In this document: positions 54,651-64,000 of the stretch, in pieces | How positions within the stretch are numbered: position 1 is the stretch's first letter | Layout of the letters: each line of letters starts with the position of its first letter | Assembly (NCBI GenBank): GCA_030180135.1 | Contig: CM058237.1 | Span: 36,973,126-37,037,125 of the forward strand | DNA from: Orychophragmus violaceus | Lineage: Eukaryota > Streptophyta > Magnoliopsida > Brassicales > Brassicaceae | Length of the DNA: 64,000 bases | Direction of reading: 5' to 3' | Notes under the pieces: model-generated | What the model was told of the DNA's origin: nothing | Databases searched by the model: none | What the model saw: the letters and a program-made list of their open reading frames with translations, nothing else | Translations under genes and position numbers: made by a program

Positions 54651-57266
54651 ATGCAGACGCAGAAAATTAGAAGTAATCCGAACTTGGACTTAGTTAATCT
54701 CGATCTTGAAGAACTTGGACGTTTAGAGAGAGCTAACAGAAGAGAAAGATGAGAAAGGATGGTACGAGAGCGTTTGATTCTGGTACGTGATGCTGAAGGT
54801 ACCCTGACAGACCGAGACAACAACCCATACAATGCTGCTTGGCAAAGGGTTGATGCTGAAGGGAATGTCATCCCTGATCCTCCTGAGCAACATCAACATG
54901 AGCAGAACCAGGGTCAAGGACAGGCCCAAGGTAGAGAGATGGTTGTACGTGAGAGGACTTTAGCTGACTACAACAGACCGGATGAGTTTCATAGAAACCG
55001 GTCAGCTTTAGTACTTCCTGCTTTCGAGAGGAACGATTTTGAGATCAAAACCATCTACTACTCGCTGATGAGACAGAATGCATTTCATGGTTACCCAACG
55101 TAGCAGCCTATGGATCACATTGATTCATTTGAGGACGTAGTCACTGGCATGAAGTATGATGGAGTCTGCCCGGACTATCTGTTCCTTAAGCTCTTTCCGC
55201 ACAGTCTTGCTGGAGACGCTAGTGCATGGCTAAATCAGCTAGCACCTGCTCAGTACACTACTTGGGCAGATTTAAAGAGTGAGTTCCTGCGTCACTTCTA
55301 TGATGATGCGCGCTCAGACCAGTCCAAACAGGACATACTCACCTTTTCCCAAGGAGCTGTGGAGCCTTTAAAGACTGCCTGGATGAGATTTAAGCAGTAT
55401 CAGCGTGACTCCCCACACCATGGATTCACTGAGGTTCAATTGATTGGTATTTTCTTCAGAGGCATAGATCTTCCATATCAATCTGCACCGGACAATTCCA
55501 GTAATGCTAACTTCAACATCCGGACTCCTACACAAGCTAAGCAGTTGATTGAGAACCTAATAGGCAGCAACAGCTGCAAGACTATGGATGAGAGGAGGAA
55601 GAAATCTGGTGGAAGTGTGGAGAGTTCTGATATAGCTGATATTAGATCTAGGCTGGATACCGTTTGCAATCTCCTAGCAGGTAAGAAAGCTGTCCACTTT
55701 GCCCAAGATGTAGAGGTAATTCAAACTGAGGAGGACACTCAGCAGGAAGATGTGAATTACATAGGAGGATCTGGATTCCAAGGTAATAGATTTGGTAATC
55801 AACAAGGAAACAAATTTTTCAATGGAGGACAGAAAAGTGCTTTCAACAGCAACTCATCTAATTCTGGACAGACTGGTGGTTTTCAGAAGACCTTTGGACA
55901 AGGTACTCAGAGAACCTATGGATCTTCATCTTATCAGACTCCTCCTGCACCTACAGCTCATGAGAGTAGAATGGAAGCTATGATGGAACAACTAATGGAG
56001 AGTCAGACCAAGATTTCTGTGGACTGCAACAAGAAGTTAGATGCTTTCTATGAAGACCTTAATGGGAAGTTTGAGTCCCTGAACACTCACATGAAGCAGT
56101 TGGATACTCAGGTGAACCAGATTTCCAGCTCAATAAAGGGAAAAGGGGTAGCAGACACCCACATTAAAGCCTGGTCGGTGTACGTTAATGATGGATCTCA
56201 CCTAGGTGAAAAATTTGAGCTAAGTACAGCTGAATTGGTGAAGGAAGGAGAAATCCCGGATTTTGGTGAAAAACTCTCGGGTGGAAATTGCAGCATTGCA
56301 ACGATCGACACACACTTAGTGTCGATCGATGCACGTCGTGAACAGACAGATTCGCTGAGTGATGATGGTATTGATGCAGACTTGGAGCTTGATAGCCTAT
56401 TCTCCGGAGTCTCTGAGATCTCTCAACAGGAGATTTATGCGCAGATTGTTAGACAACACTGCTCAGTGTCTGAAGTGATTAGGCAGGAAATTGAAGAGCT
56501 TAAGAAGCTAGAGGAAATTGGTGAAGAATTGGAAGAAATTCCAACTTCTGATGATCCACCTTATCATCCATGTGTGCAGAGGTATTTGAACAAGATGCTG
56601 CCTCTAGATGAAGAGCTGAGAGACTGGGTGGTTATAGTTCCTCAGCATATTGGTGATGTTCTGTTAACCAAGATCCCGAAGAAGCTGCCTGATCCTGGAG
56701 TCTTTGTGCTTGATTGTTCAATCTTTGAGGATAGTTTCAGGCGTTCTCTGTGTGATTTAGGAGCTGCTGGAAGTTTGATGCCATACTCTGTGGCAGAGAA
56801 GCTGGGTATGCTAGATTTTACTCCTACTAGGACCTCTCTTGTCCTAGCTGATCAGTCCATACGAGTTCCTGAAGGACTCCTGATAGACATACCGGTGAGA
56901 GTTGGAAACTATTTAGTTCCAACAGACTTCCTAGTGCTGAAATATGACTGTGATCCGGATGAAGCATTGCTGCTTGGAAGACCATTTTTGGCTACAGCAG
57001 GAGCGGTAATTGATGTTAGGAACAGCCTGATAGACCTCCATCTGGGAGATGAGCCGCTGCGTTGTGAGATGGATAAGCTGCGACCATTCACCATAAGGAA
57101 TGCAGACGATGAGCAGTCCGATGACACTGTGATTTTAGATCCTGGAGCACATTTTACTCCATCTTTTCTTGGACATGAGCATTCTGCAACAGCCTACTCG
57201 CCACCTTGGATGAGGAGACTTGGAAAGAGACCAAAAAAGTCTCTGTCAGGATCTCCTGCTGCCTGA
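54651..57266 (+). pseudogene. Athila-like gag and protease, two in-frame stops
   Basis: One frame runs from an ATG at 54651 to 57266, broken by TGA at 54750 and TAG at 55101. The 718-residue open part begins MDHIDSFEDVVTG. It contains the retrotransposon gag domain (HSLAGDASAWLNQL, WADLKSEFLRHFY, about residues 25-130), a Gly/Asn-rich middle without an evident knuckle, and a coiled-coil segment. The protease-like domain has active-site DLGAAGS near residue 549 and LLLGRPFLATAGAVIDV. A CGATCG word pair is read in frame as TIDTHLVSIDA (about residues 398-408). Both stops could derive from C-to-T changes of CGA and CAG. Confidence 0.85.
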
Positions 57267-58622
57267 AAAATCTTGTCCGTCCGGTCAAGCTATTGACCTT
57301 AAACAAGCGCTGGGTGGGAGGCAACCCACCATTAGGTACTGGTGTTTTTCTACTTAATTTTTGGTGTTTTTGTTAGGATTTTACGTTTGTTCTTGTTTCT
57401 GGTGAGTTTATGTTTGCAGGTCTCGGACAGATTCGCAGTGCGTCGATCGACGCACTTCTGTGTCGATCGTCACAACACGATCGGAATCGCATTGCAGCGA
57501 TCGTTGCAGTTCTGAGCAACGATCGACCATACACGAAATCGCCAAGTAACGGTCGATGCACTTAGTGCAACGATCGATGCTTGAGCGACAGAGGTAAACC
57601 CGACAGAACTCAACAGAACTTTAACAATTTTTATTTTCTTTTTACCGATCCTTCGCTTGACACTACTGGGGACAGTGTGTCTTAAGTGTGGGGGAGGTGC
57701 TACTGACGTCTATCATTCTGTTTTCTTAAGAGTCAGTCCATTTTTCAAAATGGTTTGTTTTATTGAGTCAAAATTGTTTAAGTAAGAAACTATGATTTTC
57801 GGAGAAGATTTACAAGACTTGCAGGAACTTAAGTAACCATTGGGATGAAGTTGCAGGATCTATCTCTGACCATTAGAAAACCCAGACACAGATCAACCTA
57901 CTGGGAACACCCACATCACTTCAGGTATCAGAGGATCCTTTTACTGACTTCAACCTTCATACTGACTTAGATTTCTCACCTAAGGGCTTGGTATACTCTG
58001 TGTCGGATTCCCTGTTAGTTCTGACACAGCCTGTCAACCTATCCTATTTAGTTCCCTTCTCCCCTTCTATAAAGTAAAAAAAAAAAGATAATAAACTGAG
58101 GATGAGTTAGTAACTCCGAAGTGGTCACAGGAGTGGTAGAGACCCCTATTATCTCCTGTGCGATCCATGGAATGTGTCCAAAGTACACCCCATAACGGGA
58201 AGAACACTGATAAAAAAAATAAAATGATACCCAATGTGGGAAAAATCAGTTGTTAAAGAAGGTAAAAGAGAAGAAAGGGACTAGAGAAAGATAGTATGGT
58301 GGTCTAGAGCTGATAAGGTAAGAATCCATGTGCCCTTTGATCGATACTCCTTAGGTGAGACCGCACTTAAATACTTGCAGAAGTCAGTAGAGAGAATTTG
58401 AATGCTTGAATGTGATTGTGGAGTTTACCTAGGACAGTTGCTAAGTGTGGGGGAAGTACATGTTGGTCTTGATATCCTGTGATTGATTCTTTCAGTGGTT
58501 TACTAAAGGGAATCTGAGTATTGTAGCTTCTAGGATGAAATGCTGAAGAGTTTTCAAACCTCTTCACCAAACTTTAGTTCTCTGTTTGCTTGAGGGCAAG
58601 CAAAGGCTAAGTGTGGGGGAGT
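57267..58622 (+). other. 3' untranslated region of the Athila-like element
   Basis: It contains the hairpin GGTGGGAGGCAACCCACC (about 57313-57330), a cluster of CGATCG-type words at 57438-57580, and AAGTGTGGGGGA tracts at 57684, 58443 and 58609, the last being the LTR-proximal polypurine tract. No coding signal was seen. Confidence 0.6.
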
Positions 58623-59816
58623 TGATATATCATGGTTTTTACTAGTTTTAGACCATGATATAAGTGTGTTTTAGTGTCTTTTTGTGTTCTTTTAGAGTCT
58701 TTTACAGGTATAATCAGGTTTGGAGCATATTTGGTGATTATGGCACTTTTTGGAGATTTTTGGAGTGTTTGGCCGAGAGATAGAGTTCACTGTCCGAAAC
58801 AGAGAAATGCGTCGATCGTTGCACTATAGCAACGATCGTTGCACCAGCGAGATGGGCCGAAACTCGGCGGTTTATGAAGAGTCAAGATATTGCACTCTGA
58901 TCCAGAAGTTCCTGATATTTACAAAGAAGCCCCTGGCCGAGATTAGACCTATATAATTAAGTTTTTGGTGTTTTATTTATTTACGCTTTCATAATTAAGA
59001 GCAGAGGATTTTTAGAGCTTTTGGGGCTGATCTGAACCTTTTACTTCATCTGTATTTTGAGAAGATTTCGAACCTCTTTTATTCTTTATCTTCTATGCAA
59101 TTTATTTATCATATGATTATGTTTTCATTATCTATGTCTGAGTAGATTCCTTGTTAGGTTTAGGGTTTCTCATATAGGATTTCATGACTTGCTAGACTTG
59201 TTATTTCAGTTAAGGATTCATAACTATACCTGTTCTTCAATCTAATTGTGCTTAAAGCTAGTTCTAACCTGATCAATTAGAATCTAGATCTTAGGTTGCT
59301 AAATACGTCACGGAAGTGGGGTTTAGGAATCTGAACTAATTAGGTTGAGCAATCAAACTTCTCGCAAACGAAAGTTTGGTTTAGGATAATTGTGAACATA
59401 TCAAACTTGGAATTAATGCTAGTTTAATCTGTTAGTTCTCGCAAACGGAAGTTTGGTTTGCTGCACTTAGACTTAGAGAATTATCGCAAAGGAATTTGGT
59501 TAATTCTATATTTGTGTTTTGAGTTCTAGAACTGTGCTTAATTAGATCCTTACTGAATAAACTGTCGGCTTGTCTGATTTCCTGAGAACGCCCTAGACTT
59601 AACGCTTTTAATAACTTGCTTTCAAAACCAACAGTCTCTGCTTTCTGTTTACTTTCTCGCATTGCTTTTCATTCAATCACCTTGCTTTCTTTCTAGTTTA
59701 ATTTCCTGTTCTTGAGCTATTGGATACCGGAGTCCCTGTGGATTCGATACCTATATACTACGACTACTGAACTGTGCACTTGCAGTTAGATATAGGATAA
59801 AACCTGACACCTATCA
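58623..59816 (+). repeat. 3' LTR of the Athila-like element
   Basis: It is 1194 bp, the partner of 53192-54384. Its CGATCG words (58806-58843) are GCGTCGATCGTTGCA and GCAACGATCGTTGCA, slightly changed from the 5' copy. Confidence 0.9.
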
Positions 59817-59821
59817 GCATC

Positions 59822-61076
59822 TTAATGCGTTGTCAGTGTACAACGAGCCACTTGGTCTTGGAGCAGCAGATCAGGCGGATCTGTTGACAAGGGTCTGGTT
59901 GGCCCAGGAGCACGATGAAGAGTTGATGAAATCAGTTAACAACAACAACACTGAGTATCAGTTCACCAACAATGGAACGGTTGTGGTGAATGGTCGAGTG
60001 TGTGTTCCCGATGTGAAAGGCCTTAAGGAAGAAATCTTAAAGATGGCTCATCATTCTAAGTTCTCTATACATCCCGGACAGACCAATATGTACCAAGACC
60101 TCAAAGAGTACTATCACTGAGTCGGGATGAAGAGAGACATTGCTGAGTGGGTGTCTAAGTGCCAAACGTGTCAATTGGTCAAGATTGAACACCAAGTCCC
60201 GAGCGGCCTGTTGCAGAGTTTACCCATTCCGGAATGGAAGTGGGATCACATTACGATGGACTTTGTAACCGTACTGCCGGTGACCCGGTTAAGAAGAGAT
60301 ACGATTTGGGTTGTGGTGGACAAACTGACCAAGTCCGCACACTTCTTAGCCATCAAGAAGACTGATGGAGTGGGCAAACTTGCCGAGAAGTACATTGATG
60401 AAATCGTGAGACTTCATGGTGTACCGGCAAGTATAGTCTCAGACCGATATGGTCGGTTCACATCTTATTTCTGGCAAGCTTTTCAGAAAGCCCTAGGAAC
60501 GAGAGTGAACATGAGCACAGCTTATCATCCATAAACGGATGGTTAGTCAGAAAGGACCATACAAACGCTAGAAGACATGTTGAAATCATGTGTTTTGGAT
60601 TGGGGAGACTCTTGGGAAAAGTATTTGCCCTTGACCGAGTTTGCTTAAAACAACAGTTACTAAGCAAGCATCGGAATGTCGCCCTATGAAGTGTTTTATG
60701 GACGGCCTTGCAGGACCCCACTGTGCTGGACACAAGTGGGAGAATCAAGAGTCCTTGGGCCGGAAATAATTGAAGAGACTACCGAGAAAATCCGTTTCCT
60801 ACGAGCGAAGATGAAGGAGGCGCAAGACCGCCAAAAGAGTTATCCAAACATGAGAAGGAAAGACATCGAGTTCCAAGTCGGGGATCGAGTCTACCTTAAG
60901 GTGATTACCTTCAAAGGAAGGGCAAGGGTTTCCAAACGTGGAAAACTTGATCCAAGGTACTTAGGGCCGTTCACGATTCTAGAACGGGTTGGGATGGTCG
61001 CTTACAAACTAGACTTGCCCAACGAGATGGAAGCATTCCACAATGTGTTCCGTGTCTCACAGTTGCGCAAGAGCCT
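59822..61076 (+). pseudogene. Gypsy (chromovirus-like) integrase relic
   Basis: This continues pol from 53186. The HHCC region (HHSKFSIHPGQTNMYQ, CQTCQLVK) is split by TGA at 60118. The core has ITMDFVTVLP (first Asp), SDRYGRFTS (second Asp) and, past stops at 60532 and 60544, TDG.SERT (Glu). Further stops lie near 60647 and 60662. The C-terminal part (60676-61076) has MSPYEVFYGRPCRTPLCW, VGDRVYLKV and YLGPFTILERVG and ends in FRVSQLRKS, fused to LTR sequence with the 3' untranslated region missing. Confidence 0.88.
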
Positions 61077-62959
61077 TTTGGGCTGTCCATGGAACCAGAA
61101 GACCAAACTCACGATCCAAAGGATCTAAAAGAGTGTTCCATGGGCAGAACAAGGTCAAGCTCAGCTGGACGGGAGTTTGACCTAAAGGAAAAGTAGTCGG
61201 AAGCAAAGGGTTTAGCTCAAATGAGCTGGACGGCTGAGCTGAACAACTAGAAAAGGTGAAGGCCAGCCTAGCTGAGCTAAGCTGGAGTGTAGGAGTGTGA
61301 AGTCAGCTGATCAGCTAGTGTCACTAGCTGATCAAGAGGCCATAAGCGAATGGTCACCAATGGCCATTTTGTCCATTCGCAAGCCCAAAAGACAACCTTT
61401 CCTTGGGGCGGTTATGGGGTGATTTTGGGTGTATAAATAAGACCCTTGGAGGCCATTTTTGGGCACACACAAGCAAGGGAAAAATCCCAGAAATTCTCTA
61501 AGGCACAAGCCACAAAAACCGAGAGTTTAAGAGAGAGAAAGAGAGGCCGGCCGCTTAAGGAAGTCACCGGTGATAAGAGGCTTATGGGGCGGATTAGTTG
61601 GTGGTTCAAGGCATGAACAAAGAGGAGGCAATGGCTTCAAACACGGCTAAGGACCAGGGCAAAACCGCTACTTCATCTAAGGTTAGAATCCGAGTCTTTC
61701 TTTCTCGGCCACGGCCAAGTCGTTTGGCCGATGATCGGTTAAGTCATGGCCGGATACATTCTTTCGCTTCTACATTTCTGGAAAGTGGACCGGATGTGAG
61801 TAGGAGTATTGACTTAGAACCGGATAGGCCATAATGATCACGATCGGCCAAAGGCCATGATCGTTTACCGGTTGACGGGAAATAGCGGGTCGATTGGGCA
61901 CATGGTCGGAAAGGGCCGGACAGTTAAGCGCGGGTAAAAGACGCGTCCGTTGGGGCGGATGTGAATAACCCGGCAGGCCGATCGTGGACAGTCCATGCGA
62001 CAATCGGACGTAATAACTCGGATTGGACGCGTCACGACAGAAGGGTCGGATCGATGAAACTGGTCGGACGTGGAAGAACGATCGCGGCAGATTGAACGCG
62101 GCCCAGCGCATGGTCGCGACTTTTCATGGGCAGTCGCATCTGTTCGCGAAAGGTTGCGTCTATCCGCGGTCTGACGTAACCAACCGTCGGGCGATCGCAT
62201 GACGTCTCGGGACGACCGCGCGTATCCGGAGGACATGCGCAGCAACCACAGGACGGTTAAGCGCGTCCGCAGGATGGTCGAGTGTGTCCGCAAGGCCGTT
62301 CGCTTACTCTCGCAGGATGAGCACGGACGTCCGCAGGACGTGTACGTGCATTCGCGGTTGATACATGAGCGCCGCGGGTCGATTGGTCATGAACGCAGGA
62401 TGACCGCGCATGGACGGACGGTACGCGGTAACGAACACGGCCGGTTCATGATGCGGGACGGTCCATAAGACTTAGGCCGGTTTTAGTTGGAATTAGTATG
62501 GTTTAGGGTTTTGCATGTTCATGGGTTGGGACATGTAGAACCGGAAATATAATTGCTAAGTTGCTGGATTCATACTTGTATAAAATGAACTTATATTATT
62601 TATGTTTTTCAGGTAATGAAGATGATCACGGGGATGATTCATCTTAGGCGCGGACAAAGACCAAGTCACGAGTGGTGTGTTAGTTAATAGACATTGTTTT
62701 AGGACCGAATACTATTAGCATAATGCGGATTGACTACATTGTATTGGTACCTTTTATATATTAATAAAATGTTTATTTCTCTTATTGCTCATGCCTTAGT
62801 ATAAGTTTGGAATGAAATGATTGAATGGAATTGAATGATCGAATAGAATTGACTAAGTATGGAACAATTAGGGTTGAGGTTTACAAACGAACCTCAACTT
62901 AGAACGGTTTGGATAGTGAGACATCCGTCTTGGGCCTATGGCCGGGATGAGGTGTTTCA
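61077..62959 (+). repeat. 3' LTR of the larger gypsy, 5'-truncated
   Basis: It aligns with 45747-47609 but lacks the first 28 or so bases. It joins pol directly through a CTTTTGGGCTGTCC junction. It ends GTGTTTCA followed by CAAAC (62960-62964). A CG-rich block lies at 61870-62470, with an insertion of about 20 bases relative to the left copy near 62230. The TATA box is at about 61431. Confidence 0.82.
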
Positions 62960-62964
62960 CAAAC

Positions 62965-63499
62965 CACCAAGCTTGCACTATGATCAGATTATGTAGAATC
63001 AAACGCAACTAACACAATATTGTTTTGATCACAGATACTTGCGGAGCAAGCTTACATGCCTTAGGAGAGAGGCGTTATACCGAGAGAGAGACGGAGAAGA
63101 CACCTCTGCTCATCGCCGGAGAAGAAGAACCGCCGCGGAATCAGGGACCAATCGCCGAGGTCCTAACAGGAGATCTTGTGCTTCGCCGTCAAGATCTCCT
63201 TCTGATTGATCGCCTCTTCTTTCCCTCCTTAGAACTCTTTATTCGTATAGTCTGACACTTCGAATGCTCTGTTTCTCTCTTTCTCTGTAACTTGTCTAAC
63301 AAACAAGATGACTCATTGTAACGGCTTTTTATAACGACCTTTTGCTTGGCCAATTTTCACCTTAAGGCCCAGCTGAATTAATGATCGGTTTAGCTAGTAA
63401 ACGAGCTGGACTGATTCTGTGTGGCCCGTCTGAGAAATAACTCGAGACCCGGTTGATGACCCGCGTGCTGACCCGACCAAATTGAGACAACCACTCACA
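62965..63499 (-). repeat. 5' LTR of the outer copia, second segment
   Basis: It resumes from 45718 and ends CCACTCACA at 63499, followed by TSD AACCC and the HOTHEAD-like gene. It retains the piece of about 37 bases missing in the 47610-47887 duplicate. Confidence 0.85.
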
Positions 63500-63504
63500 A
63501 ACCC

Positions 63505-64000
63505 AAATGATAATCCTTCAGTGAGATTTAACTACTATCAAGAGCCAGAGGATCTAAAGAAATGTGTTGAAGGGCTTACCCCTATTATTAAAGTGATTGA
63601 CTCAAAAGCATTTTCCAAATTCAAGTACCAGGACGCGACCATAAAAGGCTTGCTCAATCTAGTTCTTAGCGTTCCCACTAATCTGAGACCGAGGCACGTA
63701 ACCTCGATGTTTGATTTAACAATTTTGCATCGACACTGTGATGACTATTTGGCATTTCCATGGAGGTTGCCAAGTTGGAAGAGTGGTAGACAAGAATTAC
63801 AAAGTTTTAGGTATTGATGGTTTAAGGGTTATCGATGGATCAACATTTCTCAGGTCTCCAGGGACTAATCTTCAAGCTACGGTTATGATGCTTGGAAGGT
63901 AAATCCATTAACCAAATGAAGAAGTGATAAAAAACATATTGAACATTTGATTAAGAAAATGATTATTTTGATTGTTATATATAGGTATATGGGACAAAGG
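63505..64000 (+). pseudogene. HOTHEAD-like GMC oxidoreductase, C-terminal part
   Basis: This continues the gene from 32708 after removal of the nested insert and one AACCC copy. It encodes NPSVRFNYYQEPEDL, FSKFKYQD and PTNLRPRH. Near 63719-63725 a net one-base loss shifts the frame. In the shifted frame come DTVMTIWHFHGGC (with the family's catalytic-site His region) and the C-terminal GIDGLRVIDGSTF and SPGTNLQATVMMLGR. A GT-AG intron of 86 bases (63899-63984) precedes YMGQR. The insertion, missing N-terminus and frameshift make this a pseudogene. It runs off the window. Confidence 0.85.

Larger units (their letters stand above)
53192..59816 (+). mobile_element. Athila-like gag-protease element without RT or integrase
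   Basis: The LTRs are 53192-54384 and 58623-59816 (about 1.19 kb each, roughly 1% different by eye). The TSD GCATC is at 53187-53191 and 59817-59821. The Athila-type primer site TGGCGCCGTTGCCGGGGA (tRNA-Asp type) is at 54391-54408. The interior holds a gag-protease frame with two stops and a long 3' region, but no RT, integrase or envelope-like ORF. It splits the larger gypsy pol between RNase H and integrase. It must depend on an autonomous Athila relative. Confidence 0.92.
32709..63499 (-). mobile_element. Decayed copia element forming the outer layer of the right-hand nest
   Basis: The left LTR is 32709-33408. The right LTR is 45552-45718 plus 62965-63499, split by a gypsy. The TSD AACCC is at 32704-32708 and 63500-63504. 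On the minus strand it has a primer site complement (GCTCTGATACCA, about 45538-45549), gag, protease-integrase, RT and RNase H, all broken by stops. It inserted in the coding sequence of the HOTHEAD-like gene. Its gag and pol differ clearly from the 24021-27977 lineage (YIDDM rather than YVDDI), so it is a different copia lineage, perhaps Tork-like. Confidence 0.88.

Noticed and set aside
55101..55109. Programmed stop-codon readthrough in the Athila-like gag (TAG CAG CCT)
   Set aside because: The context only partly resembles the known UAG-CAR-YYA readthrough signal, and a second stop (TGA at 54750) lies in the same frame, so ordinary mutation is the simpler reading.

Overview
This window is plant nuclear DNA, most likely from a Brassicaceae species. 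Plant features are LTR retrotransposons with tRNA-iMet primer sites (TGGTATCAGAGC), an Athila-type element with the TGGCGCCGTTGCCGGGGA primer site, a CACTA-type end, GT-AG introns, and one broken host gene of the HOTHEAD/mandelonitrile-lyase-like GMC oxidoreductase family. There are no bacterial features. Apart from about 1.1 kb of host pseudogene, almost everything is nested retrotransposon. The species assignment is inference.

Left half (1-31451). A degenerate copia-type element (1-4387, 5' end outside the window) abuts a TAT-like Ty3/gypsy element (4388-9049 plus 30132-31451). That gypsy element has a protease ORF on the + strand but no RT or integrase. It also carries an antisense three-exon gene of the Transposase_28 ('putative gypsy type transposon') kind. 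The antisense gene is split by a full copia element on the minus strand (9050-30126, TSD GCCAC) that keeps an uninterrupted 1318-residue gag-pol. That copia was itself hit by a 13.5-kb unit (9759-23268, TSD CATCC). The unit is a giant inverted repeat made of two head-to-head copies of a non-autonomous relative with intact gag and ruined pol.

Middle and right half (31452-64000). A CACTA-like end (31614 onward) lies beside a HOTHEAD-like exon pair (32062-32708). This host gene is split by a 30.8-kb nest and resumes at 63505, with one frameshift. The outer layer of the nest is a decayed minus-strand copia (32709-63499, TSD AACCC). Inside it is a very young non-autonomous copia (36067-43254, TSD GCCAC, LTRs identical by eye). 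One of its LTRs holds a Ty3/gypsy element with 1.9-kb LTRs (45719-62959, TSD CAAAC). That gypsy pol is in turn split by an Athila-like gag-protease element (53192-59816, TSD GCATC) and by a truncated second one (47888-50967).

How the parts relate. The intact copia, the palindromic pair, the young copy and the first element share a primer site, polypurine tract, LTR blocks, a 3' hairpin block and a conserved leader intron (donor in the LTR, acceptor just before the gag ATG). This suggests one trans-mobilised family in which the intact element could supply pol. A near-palindromic word, TGTGTCGATCGATGCA and variants, recurs in clusters in both copia and Athila-like elements. No tRNA, rRNA or CRISPR feature was seen. 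Coordinates of degenerate parts are approximate, and all similarity statements are by eye.
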